DNA of 64,000 bases from Plantibacter sp050587525. Lineage in GTDB: Bacteria > Actinomycetota > Actinomycetes > Actinomycetales > Microbacteriaceae. The notes under the pieces are model-generated. The model worked only from the letters and a program-made list of their open reading frames with translations. It had not been told where the DNA came from and searched no databases. Both the position numbers and the translations under genes were made by a program. The DNA lies in the NCBI RefSeq assembly GCF_050587525.1, contig NZ_JBOBFT010000005.1, forward strand, positions 186,001 to 250,000, given 5' to 3'. Shown here piece after piece: positions 24,359 through 32,265 of this stretch; within the stretch, counting starts at the first letter, position 1; each line of letters opens with the position of its first letter.

Positions 24359-27300
24359 ATGTCTGACTTCACGATCTCCTACCCGCCCGAGCTGCCCGTC
24401 AGCCGAATGCGGGACGACATCGCGCGCGCCATCAGCGAGAACCAGGTCATCATCGTCGCGGGGTCCACAGGCTCCGGAAAGACGACGCAGCTGCCGAAGA
24501 TCTGCCTCGAACTCGGCCGAGAATCGATCGGTCACACGCAGCCACGGCGTCTCGCCGCGCGCACGATCGCCGAGCGCATCTCCGAAGAGCTCGGCCAGGA
24601 ACTCGGCGGCGTCGTCGGCTACCAGGTGCGGTTCACGGACCAGGCGTCCGCAGCCACCAAGATCAAGCTGATGACCGACGGCATCCTGCTCAACGAGATC
24701 CACCGTGATCGGATGCTGCGCAAGTACGACACGATCATCATCGACGAGGCGCACGAGCGCAGCCTCAACATCGACTTCCTCCTCGGCTACCTCAAGCAGC
24801 TCCTGCCGAAGCGACCGGATCTCAAGGTCATCATCACCTCGGCGACGATCGACCCCGAGAGCTTCTCGAAGCACTTCGAGGGCGCGCCGATCGTCGAGGT
24901 CTCCGGCCGTACCTATCCCGTCGAGATCCGCTACCGGCCGCTCGTCGCCGAAGAGCCGGAAGCCGACGACGACCAGTCGAGCGGCGACCCTGCCGAAGCG
25001 AGCGCCAAGAGCGTCGACCGCGACTACCTCGAGGGCATCAACAGCGCCCTCGACGAACTCGCCCGAGAATCGATGGGCGACGTGCTCGTCTTCCTCTCCG
25101 GCGAGACCGAGATCCGCGACGCTGCAGAGGCGATCCGGGGCCGCAACCTGCCCGGGACCGAAGTCCTCCCCCTCTACGGTCGTCTGTCGTCCGCGGACCA
25201 GCATCGCGTGTTCCAACCGTCGACCGTCGCGGGGCTCCGCCGCCGCATCGTCCTCGCCACGAACGTCGCCGAGACCTCGCTCACGGTTCCGGGCATCAAG
25301 TACGTCATCGACGCCGGAACCGCGCGCATCTCCCGGTACAGCGTCCGCTCCAAAGTGCAGCGCCTCCCCATCGAAGCGATCTCCCAGGCCTCCGCCAACC
25401 AGCGCTCCGGCCGATCCGGCCGCACGAGCGACGGCATCGCGATCCGCCTCTACTCGGAGGAGGACTTCCAGAAGCGCCCCGAGTTCACCGAACCGGAGAT
25501 CCTCCGCACGAACCTCGCCGCCGTGATCCTGCAGATGATCTCGCTCGGCCTCGGCGACATCGGCGCGTTCCCCTTCCTGCAACCGCCGGACGCGCGCGGC
25601 ATCAAGGACGGCGTCGACCTGCTGTCGGAGCTCGGCGCCATCGAGGTGCGGAAACTCGCCGACGGGGCGCCCCGCGATGCCGGTCCGCGCCTCACGCGCG
25701 TCGGCCGCGATCTCGCACGCCTTCCCATCGACCCGCGATTCGCACGCATGGTCGTCGAATCGAAGCGGAACGGCGTCTCCCGTGAGGTGCTCGCGATCGT
25801 CGCCGCCCTCACCATCCAGGACCCGCGCGAACGTCCGCTCGAACACCGGCAGAAGGCCGACGAGCTGCACAAGCGCTTCGTCGATCCCACAAGCGATTTC
25901 CTCGGGCTCCTGAACCTCTGGAACTACCTCGAGGAGAAGCAGGACGAGCTGTCGTCGAGTGCGTTCCGTCGACTCTGCAAGGCGGAGTTCCTCAACTACC
26001 TCCGCGTCCGCGAGTGGCACGACGTGTACCGGCAGCTCCGCCAGCTCGCGAAACCGCTCGGCCTCTCGATCGACGACCCCAAGATCGACCCGGACGGCAT
26101 CCACAAGTCGATGCTCGCCGGGCTCCTGTCCCACATCGGATTGAAGGACCAGACGATCCCGCAGCCGGTGAAGGGGCGCCCGACGACGCCCGCCGGCAAG
26201 AAGGGCGACTACATCGGCGCCAGGCAGACGCGCTTCGTGATCTTCCCGGGCTCAGCACTCGCGAAGAAGCAACCGAACGCACTGATGTCAGCGGAACTCG
26301 TGGAGACGAGCCGCCTGTTCGCGCGCACGAACGCCGTCATCGACCCCGCCTGGGCCGAACCGATCGCGGGCGACCTCTGCAAACGCTCCTACGGCGAACC
26401 GCACTGGGAGAAGAAGCAGGGCTCCGCGATCGCGTACGAGAAGGTCACGCTGTACGGCGTGCCGATCATCCCCCGGCGCCGCGTCCAGTACGCGCGCGTC
26501 AACGCCGAGCACGCCCGCGAACTCTTCATCCGCCACGGGCTCGTCGAAGGCGAGTGGACGCACGACATCGGCCGCGACAAGGCGTTCGCCTTCGACCGCG
26601 CCAATCGCCGCCTCCGCAAGGAACTGAGCGAGCTCGAGGAGCGCACCCGCCGCCGCGACATCCTCTTCGACGACGAAGCCGTGTTCGAGTTCTACGACCG
26701 CCGCATCCCCGCCGACGTCAGCACGACGCGCGGCTTCGAGAGCTGGTGGCGGAAGGCCAGAGCCGAGAACGCCGAACTGCTCACGATGCGTCAGGAGGAC
26801 CTCCTTCCCGAGGATGCTCCCGACGTCGACGAGTCCCTCTTCCCCGCCGAATGGGTGCAGGCGGACCAGCGCCTGAAGCTCAGCTACCGCTTCGAACCGG
26901 GCTCGGCCGACGACGGCGTGACCGCGACCGTCCCACTCGCACTCCTCGACCGCATCTCCCCGGCCGGCTTCGACTGGCAGGTGCCAGGCCTCCGCCTCGA
27001 CCTCATCACGGCCATGATCAAAGCGCTGCCGAAAGCGCTGCGCCGTAACATCGTGCCCGCCGCGAACTGGGCCGCGAAGCTCATCGCCGAACTCCCCGCG
27101 AACGTGCCGACGGTGTCCGCCGCACAGCCCGCGACGGAGGACTCGTTCGCGACCCGCCTCGCGAACGCCATCAAACGCCTGTCCTACATGGACATCTCCG
27201 CCGCCGACTTCGAGTTCGAGCGGGTTCCGGAGCACCTCAAGGTGACCTTCCGGGTCGTCGACGAGCGCGGGCGCACGCTCGCGACCGGCAAGGACCTCGT

Positions 27301-28240
27301 CGCCCTGCAGCAGCAGCTCAAGCAACGAACCAGAGCGAGCGTCGCGAAGGCGGCCGAGCGCGTCCCGAACGCCCTGGAGCGCTCCGGCTTCACCCGGTGG
27401 GACTTCGACGATCTGCCGAGGTTCGTCGACATCCGTCAGCCGGAAGGCGTCATCCGCGGCTACCCGGCGCTCGTCGACGACGGCGCGAGCGTCTCGATCC
27501 GCATCATGAGCACGGAGGCGGATCAGGCCCGTGCGATGCCGGGCGGCGTGCGCAGACTGCTCCTCCTCGCGATCCCGTCGCCCACCGCGTACGTGCAGCA
27601 GCACCTCAAGGGAACCGAGAAGCTCTCCCTCGCCACGAGCCCGTACCGCTCGACGGCCGCGCTCTTCGAGGACTGTCTGGCGGCGTGCATCGACGATGTC
27701 CTCTTCCGCGTCGTGCCGGACGGCGCCGTGTTCTCGAAACTGCAGTTCGAAACGCTGCGCGACCGCGTCTCGGCATCCGTCATGGATCGCATGTTCCAGA
27801 CGGTCGCCGTCGTCGCCCGCGTGCTCACCGCCGCACGCGAAGCCGAGAAGGCGATGAAGGCCGCGACGAGCATGACCCTGCTCGGCGCGCTGACCGACAT
27901 GCGCGCCCAGCTCGACGGGCTCATCTTCACCGGCTTCGTCTCCCGGACCGGGATCGCCAGACTCGATCACCTGCCGCGCTACCTCGCCGGCATCACGTAC
28001 CGCGCCGAACGGCTGCCGGACAACCCCAACCGTGACCGCGTGTGGCTCACGGAGGCGCAGACGGCGATCGCCCGCTACGAAGCCGCCGGTGGAACCATTC
28101 CACTCGCGGCATATGCTCCGGAGCATCTCGTGAAAGCGCGCTGGATGCTCGAGGAATTGCGCATCAGCCTCTTCGCCCAGCAGCTCGGCACGGCCGAATC
28201 GGTGTCGCTGCAGCGCATCCAGAAGGTGCTCGCCGGCTGA
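24359..28240 (+). CDS. hrpA: ATP-dependent RNA helicase HrpA
   Basis: 1293-residue DEAH-box helicase. Motifs in order: GSTGSGKTTQ (Walker A, Lys41), TQPRRLAA, DEAH in IIIDEAHERS (~129-138), SATID, TNVAETSLTVPGIKYVID and QRSGRSGR; then the HA2/OB-fold region and the long HrpA-specific C-terminal domain (DUF3418). The length matches the HrpA family. It unwinds RNA; in E. coli it rescues stalled or collided ribosomes. Start ATG 24359 has GGAGG a few nt upstream. A family 1 repeat follows, between it and the convergent sulfurtransferase gene. Confidence 0.95.
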   Translation: MSDFTISYPPELPVSRMRDDIARAISENQVIIVAGSTGSGKTTQLPKICLELGRESIGHTQPRRLAARTIAERISEELGQELGGVVGYQVRFTDQASAATKIKLMTDGILLNEIHRDRMLRKYDTIIIDEAHERSLNIDFLLGYLKQLLPKRPDLKVIITSATIDPESFSKHFEGAPIVEVSGRTYPVEIRYRPLVAEEPEADDDQSSGDPAEASAKSVDRDYLEGINSALDELARESMGDVLVFLSGETEIRDAAEAIRGRNLPGTEVLPLYGRLSSADQHRVFQPSTVAGLRRRIVLATNVAETSLTVPGIKYVIDAGTARISRYSVRSKVQRLPIEAISQASANQRSGRSGRTSDGIAIRLYSEEDFQKRPEFTEPEILRTNLAAVILQMISLGLGDIGAFPFLQPPDARGIKDGVDLLSELGAIEVRKLADGAPRDAGPRLTRVGRDLARLPIDPRFARMVVESKRNGVSREVLAIVAALTIQDPRERPLEHRQKADELHKRFVDPTSDFLGLLNLWNYLEEKQDELSSSAFRRLCKAEFLNYLRVREWHDVYRQLRQLAKPLGLSIDDPKIDPDGIHKSMLAGLLSHIGLKDQTIPQPVKGRPTTPAGKKGDYIGARQTRFVIFPGSALAKKQPNALMSAELVETSRLFARTNAVIDPAWAEPIAGDLCKRSYGEPHWEKKQGSAIAYEKVTLYGVPIIPRRRVQYARVNAEHARELFIRHGLVEGEWTHDIGRDKAFAFDRANRRLRKELSELEERTRRRDILFDDEAVFEFYDRRIPADVSTTRGFESWWRKARAENAELLTMRQEDLLPEDAPDVDESLFPAEWVQADQRLKLSYRFEPGSADDGVTATVPLALLDRISPAGFDWQVPGLRLDLITAMIKALPKALRRNIVPAANWAAKLIAELPANVPTVSAAQPATEDSFATRLANAIKRLSYMDISAADFEFERVPEHLKVTFRVVDERGRTLATGKDLVALQQQLKQRTRASVAKAAERVPNALERSGFTRWDFDDLPRFVDIRQPEGVIRGYPALVDDGASVSIRIMSTEADQARAMPGGVRRLLLLAIPSPTAYVQQHLKGTEKLSLATSPYRSTAALFEDCLAACIDDVLFRVVPDGAVFSKLQFETLRDRVSASVMDRMFQTVAVVARVLTAAREAEKAMKAATSMTLLGALTDMRAQLDGLIFTGFVSRTGIARLDHLPRYLAGITYRAERLPDNPNRDRVWLTEAQTAIARYEAAGGTIPLAAYAPEHLVKARWMLEELRISLFAQQLGTAESVSLQRIQKVLAG

Positions 28241-28269
28241 TCGACCCGCCCGCCTCGTCTTCCGTCCGT

Positions 28270-28356
28270 GTTCACAACTCAGGAGCGATGCGGCGTGTCG
28301 GCGCCGACACGCCGGTCCGGGCGCTCGACACGCCGGAGGCCTCCTGAGTTGTGAAC
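28270..28356. repeat. 87-bp palindromic repeat, family 1, copy C
   Basis: Outer arms match copies A and B (right arm CTCCTGAGTTGTGAAC). The 10-mer CGGCGTGTCG at 28291, then inverted copies at 28305 and 28326, give the same spacing pattern as copy A read on the other strand (10-mer, 4 nt, inverted 10-mer, 11 nt, inverted 10-mer). It lies in a convergent gene gap. Confidence 0.92.
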
Positions 28357-28366
28357 ACGGCGATGC

Positions 28367-29197
28367 TCATGCGCCGGTTGCGACGGGGCGCTCCGAATGG
28401 TTCGACCACTGGCTCCAGGAACCCGCGTACAGCACTGGCTCGAAGCCCGCGAGCGTCAGCGCGACGGCGTTGTTCGCCGCCGTGACACCCGATCCGCAGT
28501 ACGTCGCGACGGCCACGCCGTCGGTCACCCCGACCGCGGCGAAGCGCTCGCGCAGCTCCTCCGGGCTGAGGAACGTGCCGTCGGCCCCGACGTTGCCGGA
28601 GGACGGCGCGTTGAGCGCACCCGGGATGTGGCCGGCTCGCGGGTCCATCGGTTCGACGTCGCCGCGGTACCGCTCCGGCGCTCGCGCGTCGAGGAGGACG
28701 CCGTCATCGGCCCAGGTCGCCGCCTCCTCGATGCCGATGAGCGGCAGGTGACCGAAATCGAGCGTCGCCGTTCCCCGCTCTGGGACGACATCGCCCGTCT
28801 CGAGTTCGAATCCGGCGCTCGTCCAGCCGCGCAGCGAGCCGTCGAGCAGGCGCACGTCCGCGAGCCCGGCGTAGCGGAGCAACCACCATGCGCGGGCTGA
28901 CGCCTGGTTCTTGAGGTCGTCGTACACGACGACCGTGTCACCGTCGTCGACGCCCCAACGGCGCACCGCGGCCTGCAGCACCTCGACCGACGGCAACGGG
29001 TGACGCCCGTCTCCCGGCTCGCCGTGCTCGGCGAGTTCGGTGTCGAGGTCGACGTAGACCGCTCCGGGAACGTGCCCTTCGAGATACGCGGGACGCCCGT
29101 CCGGGCGGTCCAGCCGCCACCGGACGTCGAGGATCCTGATCGGCCGTTCGGTTTCGAGCTCCGCACGGAGTTCGGCCGGGGTGATGAGGATCGACAT
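28367..29197 (-). CDS. Tandem-rhodanese sulfurtransferase
   Basis: 276 residues, two rhodanese domains; inactive N-terminal domain with EGHVPGAVYVDLD, active C-terminal domain with catalytic Cys in ATYCGSGVTAANN. Also holds DARAPERYRGDVEPMDPRAGHIPGA, typical of SseA-like 3-mercaptopyruvate/thiosulfate sulfurtransferases. GGAG lies 5 nt before ATG 29197. Single gene, divergent from the flavin reductase gene. Confidence 0.92.
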   Translation of the reverse strand: MSILITPAELRAELETERPIRILDVRWRLDRPDGRPAYLEGHVPGAVYVDLDTELAEHGEPGDGRHPLPSVEVLQAAVRRWGVDDGDTVVVYDDLKNQASARAWWLLRYAGLADVRLLDGSLRGWTSAGFELETGDVVPERGTATLDFGHLPLIGIEEAATWADDGVLLDARAPERYRGDVEPMDPRAGHIPGALNAPSSGNVGADGTFLSPEELRERFAAVGVTDGVAVATYCGSGVTAANNAVALTLAGFEPVLYAGSWSQWSNHSERPVATGA

Positions 29198-29466
29198 GGG
29201 TGCTCCTACTGACTAGCGGGGATCTGACTGACCTCACCAAGCTACCGCCGAGGGCCTCCATCGGTCTGAGAACCGGACCGAAGCCGCGTCACAGGCGGTA
29301 ACGAACTTGCAGCACGGGCCGGAAGGGCGAAACGTAGGACCGGCAGCAGCACGATCGGCTGCACGCATCAGCAGATGCACCGGCCCGCAGCAAGCGGCGA
29401 CGCAGCACCCGGCCACACCGTCACCGGCTCCCCCGGAACGCACCGACAGCGCAGAAGGAATACCAC

Positions 29467-30129
29467 GTGAGCACAGTCCAGCAGGGTTCGGCAGCCGCCG
29501 ACCAGCACGCAGACGCAGCACCGTCGAGCATCGACCAGGCCGGCGACCGTCACGCGTTCGACTCCTTGTCTGCGGACGAGTTCAAGGCCGCGTTCCGTCA
29601 GCACCCGGCCGGCGTCTCCGTCATCACGGCCGACGACGGCACCGGCCCGGTCGGCCTCACCGCCACGTCCGTCTTCTCGGTGAGCGCGGAACCGCCGCTC
29701 CTCGTCTTCTCGGTGTCATCGCTCTCGTCGAGCGCCCCCACGATCACGGCTTCGGACACGGTCGTCGTGCATCTCCTCGGCGCCGACCAGCTGCACATCG
29801 CCCAGCTGTGCGCCACGAGCGGCATCGACCGTTTCGCCGACACGAGCATCTGGACGCGCCTCGTCACGGGAGAGCCCGTGTTCCACGGCGCCGGCACGTG
29901 GATCCGTGGCCGCATCGTGAACCGCATGGAGGCCGGCAGCTCGACCGTCATCGCCGTGCACGCGCTCCAGTCGAGCCTGCCTGAGGGCCAGGAACGACCG
30001 GCGCAGAAGGTCACGCCGCCCGCATTCGCGCCGAGCTTCGACGGCGCTCCCGCGGTGGAGCCGGCACCGCTCGTCTACCACAACCGCACCTGGCACCGGC
30101 TCGACGCGCACTCGCGCATCGCCGACTGA
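29467..30129 (+). CDS. Flavin reductase family protein
   Basis: 220 residues; residues ~35-190 form the FMN-binding split-barrel of the flavin reductase/HpaC family (FRQHPAGVSVITADD, GLTATSVFSVSAEPPLLVFSV, VHLLGADQ). Such proteins supply reduced FMN to a partner monooxygenase, or bind FMN in other roles. The first ~30 residues are Gln/Ala-rich and outside the fold. GTG 29467 has GAAGGA about 8 nt upstream. No two-component monooxygenase is adjacent. The next gene downstream encodes an AhpD-like protein. Confidence 0.87.
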   Translation: MSTVQQGSAAADQHADAAPSSIDQAGDRHAFDSLSADEFKAAFRQHPAGVSVITADDGTGPVGLTATSVFSVSAEPPLLVFSVSSLSSSAPTITASDTVVVHLLGADQLHIAQLCATSGIDRFADTSIWTRLVTGEPVFHGAGTWIRGRIVNRMEAGSSTVIAVHALQSSLPEGQERPAQKVTPPAFAPSFDGAPAVEPAPLVYHNRTWHRLDAHSRIAD

Positions 30130-30144
30130 CCGTCGGTCCAACCC

Positions 30145-30296
30145 ACCGGCCCCTGAGCCCGTCGAGGGGCGCCGCCCACCGGCCCCTGCCCCCGGTCCGT
30201 GACCCACCCACCCGGTCCCTGAACCACCACCCGGCCCCTGAACCACCCATCCGGCCCCTGAACCACCCACCCGGTCCCTGAGCCTGTCGAAGGGCC
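30145..30296. repeat. CTTCGACAGGCTCAG units with 19-20-bp tandem copies
   Basis: Two units (CCCTGAGCCCGTCGAGGGG at 30151-30169 and CCCTGAGCCTGTCGAAGGG at 30276-30294) flank tandem copies of ACCACCCACCCGGTCCCTGA (about 30203-30281; three to four units, one shorter by 1 bp). They lie between the flavin reductase and AhpD-like genes. Confidence 0.85.
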
Positions 30297-30313
30297 ACAA
30301 CCCGGAAAGCCAC

Positions 30314-30652
30314 ATGAGCGAGTACTTCGAACCGTCCGACCGTCAGTACACCAAGGTCTACAAGGAGCAGACGCCGGACATCCTGAAGGCGTTCGGCGAC
30401 TTCGACGCCGCCGTCTTCCAAGCCGAGGGTCGTGAAATCCCGCTCAAGTACCGTGAGCTCATCGCCCTCGCCGTCGGCATCACGACGCAGTGCGTGTACT
30501 GCATCGAGGCCCACAGCAAGAAGGCCGTCGTGGCCGGTGCGAACGAGGGTGAACTCGCGGAGGCCGCCTGGGTCGCGACCGCCATCCGGGCCGGCGGCGG
30601 ATTCGCGCACGGCCGACTCGCCTTCAAGTTCGGCGAGCCGCACGAGCACTAG
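30314..30652 (+). CDS. Carboxymuconolactone decarboxylase/AhpD-like protein
   Basis: 112-residue helical protein with the AhpD-type active motif ALAVGITTQCVYCIEAHSKKA: CxxC plus a downstream His. This CxxC subgroup acts as a peroxidase-type thiol reductant rather than as a ring-cleavage enzyme. GGAAAG precedes ATG 30314. Possibly co-transcribed with the flavin reductase gene although repeats separate them. Confidence 0.88.
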   Translation: MSEYFEPSDRQYTKVYKEQTPDILKAFGDFDAAVFQAEGREIPLKYRELIALAVGITTQCVYCIEAHSKKAVVAGANEGELAEAAWVATAIRAGGGFAHGRLAFKFGEPHEH

Positions 30653-30663
30653 CCCCCCCGCGG

Positions 30664-30731
30664 GCCGCGAGGTGTCACATCTGGCTCGCCCGAGGTCCGT
30701 CCGACGAGCCATGTGCCACCCTCGCGGGCCG
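30664..30731. repeat. Imperfect long inverted repeat between convergent genes
   Basis: GCGAGGTGTCACATCTGGCT (30667-30686) pairs imperfectly with AGCCATGTGCCACCCTCGC (30707-30725). The flanking GCGGGCC/GGCCC extends the stem. Probably a bidirectional terminator; in layout like the 87- and 92-bp repeats. Confidence 0.65.
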
Positions 30732-30741
30732 GGAGAGAGGG

Positions 30742-31989
30742 TCAGGCGGGGAGGATCTCGTAGGGCGGCTCTGCGGCGCGGTGCTGGAACGACAGGACGC
30801 CGGGGTTCACGATGGCGCCCTCACGGACATCGATGGCCCGCGTGATCGTCTCGTTGTCCGCCCACGCCTCCGGTCCGCCGAGCACCGTCTCGATGAACGG
30901 GAGGAGCGCTTCACTGATCTCCCACGTCGCCGAGTTCCACAGGTACGACGGGCTGTGGTCGACCCCGTAGTAGGTGATCCCGTCCCCCACGTCGAAGGTC
31001 GGGTCGCTGAACGACGTCGGCTTCGCCCAGCTGAATCCCATGCCCTCGTCGCACGACACGTCGACGATGAGGCTGCCCGGCCGGAACGGTCCGAGGTCGT
31101 CCTCGGTCAGGTAGGTGAGGGGCGCATCGGGATCCTGCAGCGTGCAGTTGACGACGATGTCGTGCTTCGCGAGGAACGGCGCGAGCGCGACGCGACCCTC
31201 GTAGGTGATCACGTTGCTGAGGTACGGCGCCGTGTCGTCGTGGTCGAACTGCACGATCTGGACCGAGTGGATCGGTGATCCGACAGCCGCGACCTCGCGG
31301 TTCGTGAGGACCTGAACATCGTGGACCCCATGTGCGTTGAGGGCTGTGACGGCGCCTCTCGCGGTCGCTCCGAAGCCGATGACGACGGCGCTCAGCCGAC
31401 GACCGTAGTCGCCGCTCGTGCCCATGAGCTGCAGGGCGTGGAGGACGGAGCAGTACCCGGCGAGCTCGTTGTTCTTGTGGAAGACGTGGAGCCCGAAGCC
31501 GCCGCCGCTCGTCCAGTGGTTCATCGCTTCGAAGGCGATGAGTGTGAGCTTCCGGTCGATCGCGAGTTGCGTGATCGCGCCGTCCTGCACCGTGTGCGGC
31601 CATCCCCAGAGGATCTGGCCTTCGCGGAGGTCGGCGAGGTCGGACGGCTGCGGTTTGGGCAGCAGGACGACATCGGCGAGCGCGATGAGTTCTTCTCGGG
31701 GCAGGATCGCGCCGACGAGCGGTGCGAGTTGCGCATCGCTCCAGCCGAAGCGTTCGCCGTACCCCTGCTCGAGGATCATCCGTTCGCGGAGGTGCTCGTC
31801 GATGCGTTCGAGGTGGCCGGGGTGGATGGGGAGGCGCTTTTCTTCAGGCTTCCGGGAGGTGGACATGACCCCGAGTCGGAGGAGTGGCGTGTCGGCGGCT
31901 CGCAGTGAGGCGCTCTCGCGTGACTCGTTGGAGTGCTCATGCTCACGGTGTTCGGTGAGCGCGTTCGTATGGTCGGATGTGTCGCCCAT
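30742..31989 (-). CDS. N5-(carboxyethyl)ornithine synthase-like / alanine dehydrogenase family enzyme
   Basis: 415 residues. Homology begins at LRLGVMSTSRKPEEKRLPIHP (~40) and runs through LREGQILWGWPH, NNELAGYCSVLHALQLMG, the Rossmann motif VVIGFGATARGAV and GSLIVDVSCDEGMGFS. This matches the Ala-dehydrogenase/CEOS group; CEOS reductively joins pyruvate to the side-chain amine of ornithine or lysine with NADPH. It is longer than Lactococcus CEOS (about 313 residues), mainly at the N-terminus and in the central domain. ATG 31989 is chosen (GAGGGG upstream) because the homologous core needs residues before MSTSRKP. The upstream region is shared with the iron-regulated HtaA gene. Substrate uncertain. 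Confidence 0.78.
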   Translation of the reverse strand: MGDTSDHTNALTEHREHEHSNESRESASLRAADTPLLRLGVMSTSRKPEEKRLPIHPGHLERIDEHLRERMILEQGYGERFGWSDAQLAPLVGAILPREELIALADVVLLPKPQPSDLADLREGQILWGWPHTVQDGAITQLAIDRKLTLIAFEAMNHWTSGGGFGLHVFHKNNELAGYCSVLHALQLMGTSGDYGRRLSAVVIGFGATARGAVTALNAHGVHDVQVLTNREVAAVGSPIHSVQIVQFDHDDTAPYLSNVITYEGRVALAPFLAKHDIVVNCTLQDPDAPLTYLTEDDLGPFRPGSLIVDVSCDEGMGFSWAKPTSFSDPTFDVGDGITYYGVDHSPSYLWNSATWEISEALLPFIETVLGGPEAWADNETITRAIDVREGAIVNPGVLSFQHRAAEPPYEILPA

Positions 31990-32089
31990 GGCAGTGATCC
32001 CCTCGGGAGCCCAAGGCGGCTCCGCATGCCTGAGACTACGGCACTCCTCGGCGCCCACTGTCTCCGCACATCCGCGACGATACAGTTAA

Positions 32090-32108
32090 TTAGGGTAGGC
32101 TAACCTTT
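32090..32108. promoter_or_regulatory. DtxR/IdeR-type iron box
   Basis: TTAGGGTAGGCTAACCTTT matches the DtxR/IdeR consensus (TTAGGTTAGGCTAACCTAA) at 16 of 19 positions, with the central TAGGCTAACC intact. It lies 158 nt before the HtaA gene and 101 nt before the divergent enzyme gene. A TAGGCT -10-like box lies inside it. Confidence 0.85.
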
Positions 32109-32265
32109 GTAACTCGTCGACGGGCGCGCCAGACAGCGCGCTCCTCGACATCCCGCCCACCCGTCACCCGGCTGCACCCGACCGCCCCGCGCGGCTCTTC
32201 GGCGCGCCACGAAACGATGCGCCCCATGCTGCATCGGCTTCCGAACGACCCCATCAGGAGAACCC

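Noticed and set aside
24300..26134. Long minus-strand extension of the membrane protein frame into hrpA
   Set aside because: Antisense shadow of hrpA; the real gene starts at ATG 24268 where hydrophobic helices and the operon organisation begin.
29198..29466. Riboswitch (FMN, SAM or SAH type) upstream of the flavin reductase gene
   Set aside because: The 269-bp gap contains CCGG-rich hairpins but none of the conserved FMN, SAM or SAH aptamer sequences were seen.
30203..30281. CRISPR-like array
   Set aside because: Units of 19-20 bp are contiguous, with no spacers and no cas genes nearby; it is a tandem repeat.
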